Made by a program: the position numbers and the translations under genes. DNA of 64,000 nt from Acidihalobacter yilgarnensis (GTDB lineage Bacteria > Pseudomonadota > Gammaproteobacteria > DSM-5130 > Acidihalobacteraceae): the NCBI RefSeq assembly GCF_001753245.1, contig NZ_CP017415.1:2570501-2634500 (forward strand), written 5' to 3'. This document shows, piece after piece, positions 59,094-64,000 of the stretch. Numbering within the stretch: position 1 is the stretch's first letter; each line of letters opens with the position of its first letter. Under the pieces are notes generated by a model. That model had not been told where the DNA came from. It saw nothing but the letters and a program-made list of their open reading frames with translations, and searched no databases.

Positions 59094-59695
59094 GCCAGCC
59101 ATTCCTCAATCTGTTTGAGCGCGGCCACATCCATCACAACCTGCTCATGTCCCACCAAACGCACGGGGTCTAGCCCAGACACGTCGGTCACATCCACATG
59201 CGGCACGTTCCGCGCTGATAACCAGAGCGCATTGCTTGGCTCTGCGGTCACGATCAATGCGTTGCGTGTGGCCACGCCATCCAGCGATGTCAAAAACGCT
59301 TTGGTCTTGGGCTCGGTCACGGCAAATTGCTCGACAAGCACCAGACGCCCTTGCCGCAGTAACTCGGAGAAAATGGAGCGCATTGCGGCGCGGTACATTT
59401 TCTTGTTGAGCTTCTGAGTGTAATTACGCGGCTTCGCGGCAAATGCGCGCGCACCACCACGCCACAATGGGCTGCGGATACTACCTGCGCGAGCGCGGCC
59501 ACTGCCTTTCTGACGCCATGGCTTGATACCACCGCCCCGCACTTCGGAACGTGACTTCTGAGCCTTAGTGCCAGAACGCCCGCCAGCCATATAGGCAACA
59601 ACGGCCTGATGGACCAATGGTTCATTAAAATCACGACCAAACAACGCTTCCGAAACCGCGACGCTTGATCCGTTTCCGTGTATCTGCAACTCCAT
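59090..59695 (-). CDS. rplD: ribosomal protein L4
   Basis: A 201-residue protein whose extended loop ([20 protein letters not shown]) reaches into the exit tunnel. In E. coli it also represses the S10 operon. ATG 59695 ([14 protein letters not shown]) is chosen over an upstream codon inside rplC. It follows rplC by 4 bp. Confidence 0.97.
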   Translation of the reverse strand: MELQIHGNGSSVAVSEALFGRDFNEPLVHQAVVAYMAGGRSGTKAQKSRSEVRGGGIKPWRQKGSGRARAGSIRSPLWRGGARAFAAKPRNYTQKLNKKMYRAAMRSIFSELLRQGRLVLVEQFAVTEPKTKAFLTSLDGVATRNALIVTAEPSNALWLSARNVPHVDVTDVSGLDPVRLVGHEQVVMDVAALKQIEEWLA

Positions 59696-59699
59696 GTCC

Positions 59700-60344
59700 T
59701 TAACCCTTCTGCTTGACCGCCGGCTTGACGATGACATCGCCGCCGACCGCGCCCGGGACAGCGCCCTTGACCAGGATCAGGTTTCGCGCCGCATCGACAC
59801 GCACAACCTGGAGATTCTGCGTGGTCACCCGGACGTTACCCAGATGCCCAGACATTTTCTTGCCCTTAAACACACGCCCAGGTGTCTGATTTTGACCGAT
59901 CGAACCAGGTGCGCGATGGGAAAGCGAATTGCCATGCGTGCGATCCTGGCCGGCGAAATGGTGCCGTTTGATGACGCCAGCAAAGCCCTTACCCTTGCTG
60001 ACCGCAGTCACATCGACAATCTGCCCTTCGGCAAATCGCTCGACATTGATCTCTGCGCCCGGCTCAAGCCCTTCGAGCTCGGCTGCAGTTGCACGCGACT
60101 CCCAGAGACCGCGACCCGCTGTAACATTAGCCTTGGCGAAATGCCCCACCATAGGCTTGCTTACACGCGACGCCTTGCGCACACCAGCCGTCACCTGGAC
60201 CGCCTCATAGCCGTCAACCTCGACCGACCTGATCTGCGTGACCCGGTTCGGCTCCGCCTCGATCACCGTCACCGGCACGGATACGCCAGCCTCGGTAAAA
60301 ACGCGGGTCATGCCCAATTTGCGCCCAACCAATCCGATAGACAT
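59700..60344 (-). CDS. rplC: ribosomal protein L3
   Basis: A 214-residue assembly-initiating protein. It begins [20 protein letters not shown], and [20 protein letters not shown] carries the glutamine that is often methylated. ATG 60344 lies after AGAGGTG, with a GTG one codon upstream as the alternative. A hairpin lies between it and rpsJ. Confidence 0.97.
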   Translation of the reverse strand: MSIGLVGRKLGMTRVFTEAGVSVPVTVIEAEPNRVTQIRSVEVDGYEAVQVTAGVRKASRVSKPMVGHFAKANVTAGRGLWESRATAAELEGLEPGAEINVERFAEGQIVDVTAVSKGKGFAGVIKRHHFAGQDRTHGNSLSHRAPGSIGQNQTPGRVFKGKKMSGHLGNVRVTTQNLQVVRVDAARNLILVKGAVPGAVGGDVIVKPAVKQKG

Positions 60345-60405
60345 CACTACACCTCTGTACCTAACTGCCCACCGCGTTACGGCTCACGGCGCATCCGCCT
60401 GACAA

Positions 60406-60438
60406 CGCGGCCCGACACTCAATAAATGTCAGGCCGCG
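60406..60438 (-). other. hairpin between rpsJ and rplC
   Basis: cgcggcc (60406-60412) pairs with ggccgcg (60432-60438), and gaca with tgtc further in; the loop is nine bases. It falls in the 126-bp rpsJ-rplC gap. No T tract follows on the minus strand, so a regulatory or processing element is likelier than a terminator. Confidence 0.55.
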
Positions 60439-60470
60439 GAAAGCCGTGCATTATGACAGAAAAATGTTTT

Positions 60471-60785
60471 TTAGTTAAGCCTGATTTGTACGTCGACACC
60501 TGCGGCCAGATCGAGCTTCATTAGCGCGTCTACCGTTTTGTCGGTCGGGTCCAAAATATCCATCAATCGCTTATGCGTCCGGATTTCATACTGGTCGCGA
60601 GCGTCTTTATTGACATGCGGTGACACCAGGATCGTAAAACTTTCCTTACGCGTAGGCAGCGGGATCGGACCCTTGACCCGCGCACCGGTCCGCTTAGCGG
60701 TTTCGACGATCTCGCTGGCAGAACGATCGATCAGACGATGATCGAATGCCTTTAGGCGGATCCGGATTCTCTGACTGGTAGCCAT
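60471..60785 (-). CDS. rpsJ: ribosomal protein S10
   Basis: A 104-residue protein, ending VDVQIRLN, with [20 protein letters not shown] and [20 protein letters not shown]. It also pairs with NusB in antitermination complexes. First gene of the S10 block, 84 bp after tuf. Confidence 0.98.
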   Translation of the reverse strand: MATSQRIRIRLKAFDHRLIDRSASEIVETAKRTGARVKGPIPLPTRKESFTILVSPHVNKDARDQYEIRTHKRLMDILDPTDKTVDALMKLDLAAGVDVQIRLN

Positions 60786-60869
60786 TTTCTACTTACTCCA
60801 TGGCGGCATGAGTGAACGTCACTCATGCCAGTTTCAATACGCGCGCGACAGTGGCCGAATATGGCCGAC

Positions 60870-62060
60870 TTACTCGATGACTTTGGCGACGACGCCGGCA
60901 CCGACGGTACGGCCGCCTTCGCGTATCGCGAAGCGCAGACCCTCTTCCATCGCAATCGGCGCAATCAGCGATACCTTCACCGCAACGTTGTCGCCCGGCA
61001 TCACCATCTCCGTGCCCTCAGGCAGGTCCACCGATCCGGTCACGTCCGTCGTACGGAAGTAAAACTGCGGCCGATATCCATTGAAAAACGGCGTGTGACG
61101 ACCGCCCTCTTCCTTCGACAGCACGTAGACTTCCGCATCAAACTTGGTGTGCGGCTTGATCGAACCCGGCTTGCACAGTACCTGACCGCGCTCCACTTCC
61201 TCGCGCTTGGTGCCACGCAGCAACACACCTACGTTGTCGCCCGCCTGACCCTGGTCCAGCAACTTGCGGAACATCTCTACGCCCGTCACTGTGGTCTTGG
61301 TCGTGTTGTGCAGTCCTACGATCTCAACTTCGTCGCCGACCTTAACAATGCCGCGTTCGATACGACCCGTCACCACCGTGCCACGACCCGATATCGAGAA
61401 TACGTCCTCAATCGGCATCAAAAACGCGCCGTCTATCGCGCGCTCGGGCTCCGGGATGTAACTGTCCATCTCGGCCACCAGCCTTTCAATCGCCGGCACT
61501 CCGATTTCGCTCGTGTCGCCCTCCAGCGCTTTGAGCGCCGAACCCGTCACGATCGGGGTGTCGTCACCCGGAAAATCGTATGAGGACAGCAGGTCGCGCA
61601 CTTCCATCTCAACCAGCTCAAGCAGCTCGGCGTCGTCAACCATGTCGGCCTTGTTCAGGAACACGACAATGTACGGAACACCCACCTGGCGCGCCAGCAG
61701 GATGTGCTCGCGCGTCTGCGGCATCGGACCGTCCGCAGCCGAACACACCAGGATCGCGCCGTCCATCTGCGCCGCACCCGTGATCATGTTCTTCACGTAG
61801 TCCGCGTGACCAGGGCAATCCACATGCGCGTAATGACGTGCATCAGATTCGTATTCCACGTGCGCCGTCGCAATCGTGATCCCGCGAGCACGCTCTTCCG
61901 GTGCCTTGTCTATCTGGTCGTACGCACTGAACGAGCCGCCGTGCTTCTCCGCCATCACCTTCGTCAACGCCGCCGTCAGCGTCGTCTTACCATGATCAAC
62001 ATGACCGATCGTTCCCACATTTACATGCGGCTTCTTACGCTCAAACTTTTCCTTGGCCAC
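60870..62060 (-). CDS. tuf: elongation factor Tu
   Basis: A 396-residue GTPase that delivers aminoacyl-tRNA. G1 is [11 protein letters not shown]3 is DCPGHADYV and G4 is NKADMVD. The C-terminal domains carry [20 protein letters not shown]. It lies between fusA (56 bp) and rpsJ, the usual str-operon position. Many gammaproteobacteria have a second tuf elsewhere; that copy is not in this window. Confidence 0.98.
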   Translation of the reverse strand: MAKEKFERKKPHVNVGTIGHVDHGKTTLTAALTKVMAEKHGGSFSAYDQIDKAPEERARGITIATAHVEYESDARHYAHVDCPGHADYVKNMITGAAQMDGAILVCSAADGPMPQTREHILLARQVGVPYIVVFLNKADMVDDAELLELVEMEVRDLLSSYDFPGDDTPIVTGSALKALEGDTSEIGVPAIERLVAEMDSYIPEPERAIDGAFLMPIEDVFSISGRGTVVTGRIERGIVKVGDEVEIVGLHNTTKTTVTGVEMFRKLLDQGQAGDNVGVLLRGTKREEVERGQVLCKPGSIKPHTKFDAEVYVLSKEEGGRHTPFFNGYRPQFYFRTTDVTGSVDLPEGTEMVMPGDNVAVKVSLIAPIAMEEGLRFAIREGGRTVGAGVVAKVIE

Positions 62061-62116
62061 AACTACTACCTCTCAAATCAATGTCGATGAATCAGACCGA
62101 TGCCGAATCCGGCGGA

Positions 62117-64000
62117 TTACGATGCCTTCTTGATCACGGCCTCGGCGACATTGTTCGGCGCCTCGGCGTATTTCGAAAACTCCATCGAATAAGTCGCGCG
62201 TCCCTGAGTAGCGGAGCGCAAATCCGTTGCATAACCAAACATTTCGGCCAGCGGCACTTCGGCGCGCACGATTTTACCTGCGGCCGCATCATCCATACCC
62301 TGCACCAATCCACGGCGGCGATTGAGGTCGCCCATCACGTCGCCCATATAGTCCTCGGGCGTCACGACTTCGACCTTCATGATCGGTTCCAACAGCGCGG
62401 GATTCGCCTTCAACGCACCTTCCTTGAAGGCCATAGATCCTGCGATCTTAAATGCCATTTCGGATGAATCGACATCATGGTAAGAACCGTCGAACAAGGT
62501 CGCCTTGACATCCACCATCGGGAATCCGGCCAGCACGCCATTTTGCAGCTGCTCCTGAATACCCTTATCGACCGCGGGGATGTATTCGCGCGGGATAACA
62601 CCGCCGACCACCGCGTTCTCAAATTCATAACCGGTGCCACGCTCTAATGGCTCCAGTCGTATCCAAACATGTCCGTACTGTCCACGGCCGCCAGACTGAC
62701 GAACGAATTTGCCTTCCTGCTCGATGGATTTGCGAATCGCCTCGCGATAAGCCACCTGCGGCGCGCCCACGTTGGCCTCGACCTTGAATTCGCGACGCAT
62801 GCGGTCGACGATAATTTCAAGATGCAACTCACCCATACCGGAGATAATGGTCTGGCCAGACTCTTCGTCCGTGCGCACGCGGAAGGAAGGATCCTCCTGC
62901 GCCAGCTTGGACAGGGCCATACCCATTTTCTCCTGATCGCTCTTGGTTTTCGGCTCGACCGCCACCGAGATCACCGGCTCAGGGAATTCCATACGCTCAA
63001 GCGTAATCACCTGATCAGTGCTGCAAAGTGTGTCGCCCGTGGTGACATCCTTCAGGCCAACGGCCGCAGCGATATCGCCCGCACGCACTTCCTTGATTTC
63101 CTCGCGTGTATTCGCATGCATTTGCAGCAGACGACCAATGCGCTCGCGCTTACCCTTGACCGGGTTATAAACCGTGTCGCCGGAATTCAGCACGCCAGAA
63201 TACACGCGGAAGAAGGTCAGCGTGCCGACATAAGGATCGGTCGCGATCTTGAATGCAAGCGCGGAAAATGGCTCCTCGTCAGAGGAATGACGCTCGCATT
63301 CGGTCTCGTTCGCGTCGTCCAAATGCCCCTTGATTGCAAGCACATCCACCGGTGACGGCATGTAGTAGATGATCGAATCGAGCATCGCCTGCACGCCTTT
63401 ATTCTTGAAGGCAGAGCCGCACATGGCCGGGACGATTTCATTCGCCAGCGTACGCATACGCAAGCCCTTCCGGATCTCATCTATCGTGAGATCGCTCTCT
63501 TCAAGATATTTCTCCATCAGCTCTTCGTCGGCTTCTGCCGCCGCTTCGACCATATGCTCGTGCCATTCCTGGCATTCATCAGCCATATCTGCCGGAATGT
63601 CACGCTCGTCATAGGTCATGCCCATGTCGGACTCATTCCAGTAGATCGCGCGCATGCGAAGCAGGTCGACGATACCCTTGAAATTCTCTTCCGCGCCGAT
63701 CGGCAACTGGATCGGCACCGGGGTCGCGCCAAGACGAGTCTTGATCTGCTCGATCACGCGGAGGAAATTGGCGCCGGCGCGGTCCATCTTATTGACGAAC
63801 GCCATACGCGGCACTTGATATTTATTGGCTTGGCGCCAAACAGTTTCCGACTGCGGCTCTACGCCACCGACGGCGCAGAATACAGCGCAGGCACCATCCA
63901 GTACGCGCAGTGAACGCTCGACCTCGATCGTGAAATCCACGTGTCCTGGCGTATCGATGATATTGATCCGGTGCTCGGGAAACTGCTTGTCCATCCCGTA
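62117..64000 (-). CDS. fusA: elongation factor G, 5' end outside the window
   Basis: The visible 627 residues cover EF-G from just before G3 ([20 protein letters not shown]) to the C-terminus. G4 is [10 protein letters not shown]. Later domains have [32 protein letters not shown] and [17 protein letters not shown]. About 70 N-terminal residues with the P-loop lie beyond the edge; the gene is cut by the window, not broken. Confidence 0.97.
   Translation of the reverse strand, partial: YGMDKQFPEHRINIIDTPGHVDFTIEVERSLRVLDGACAVFCAVGGVEPQSETVWRQANKYQVPRMAFVNKMDRAGANFLRVIEQIKTRLGATPVPIQLPIGAEENFKGIVDLLRMRAIYWNESDMGMTYDERDIPADMADECQEWHEHMVEAAAEADEELMEKYLEESDLTIDEIRKGLRMRTLANEIVPAMCGSAFKNKGVQAMLDSIIYYMPSPVDVLAIKGHLDDANETECERHSSDEEPFSALAFKIATDPYVGTLTFFRVYSGVLNSGDTVYNPVKGKRERIGRLLQMHANTREEIKEVRAGDIAAAVGLKDVTTGDTLCSTDQVITLERMEFPEPVISVAVEPKTKSDQEKMGMALSKLAQEDPSFRVRTDEESGQTIISGMGELHLEIIVDRMRREFKVEANVGAPQVAYREAIRKSIEQEGKFVRQSGGRGQYGHVWIRLEPLERGTGYEFENAVVGGVIPREYIPAVDKGIQEQLQNGVLAGFPMVDVKATLFDGSYHDVDSSEMAFKIAGSMAFKEGALKANPALLEPIMKVEVVTPEDYMGDVMGDLNRRRGLVQGMDDAAAGKIVRAEVPLAEMFGYATDLRSATQGRATYSMEFSKYAEAPNNVAEAVIKKAS

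Noticed and set aside
62117-64000. fusA as a truncated gene
   Set aside because: The frame is open to the window edge and the sequence is intact; only the view is cut.

Overview
The window reads as a chromosomal segment of a gammaproteobacterium. The long minus-strand run fusA-tuf-S10-spc-alpha (62-47 kb) has the standard bacterial order. Beyond it, uvrA, a major-facilitator gene and ssb sit together, an arrangement known from Pseudomonas-like and purple-sulfur-type gammaproteobacteria. The genus cannot be fixed from this sequence. No tRNA, rRNA, CRISPR array or replication origin was seen.

Region 1 (about 0.4-28 kb, all minus strand) is a surface-polysaccharide (LPS O-antigen type) cluster. 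It can make three activated sugars: UDP-galactose (galE), GDP-D-rhamnose (gmd plus a reductase) and dTDP-L-rhamnose (rmlABCD). It carries an initiating polyprenyl-phosphate sugar transferase, several GT2 and GT4 glycosyltransferases, an asparagine-synthase-like amidotransferase, an O-antigen ligase, an ABC exporter pair (wzm/wzt) and also a Wzx-type flippase. Its centrepiece is a 1612-residue protein joining a sulfotransferase-like domain, a methyltransferase, a coiled coil built from six identical 21-bp repeats, two GT2 domains and a GT4 domain. An MntA/HepT-type toxin-antitoxin pair sits inside the rml operon.

Region 2 (28-37 kb) is accessory DNA: a beta-propeller gene that seems to lack its 5' end, a two-gene unit of an unknown 181-residue protein plus a primase-helicase of the TOTE conflict-system type, a Phd/ParE toxin-antitoxin pair, a 40-residue membrane microprotein, a decayed topA-like gene, a 141-bp direct repeat, a PIN-domain relic, and a tnpB-less IS605-type remnant that keeps an omegaRNA-like right end. 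A J-domain-like protein follows.

Region 3 (38-47 kb) is housekeeping (ssb, MFS, uvrA) followed by two IS200/IS605-family insertions. One has divergent tnpA and tnpB, and its TnpA lacks the second histidine of the HUH motif. The other is a tnpB-only element that abuts the start codon of a truncated SAM-hydrolase gene. IS21-like repeated ends lie between them.

Region 4 (47.2-64 kb) is the ribosomal superoperon from fusA (cut by the window edge) to rplQ, closed by a 21-bp perfect hairpin. It includes rpmJ (37 residues).
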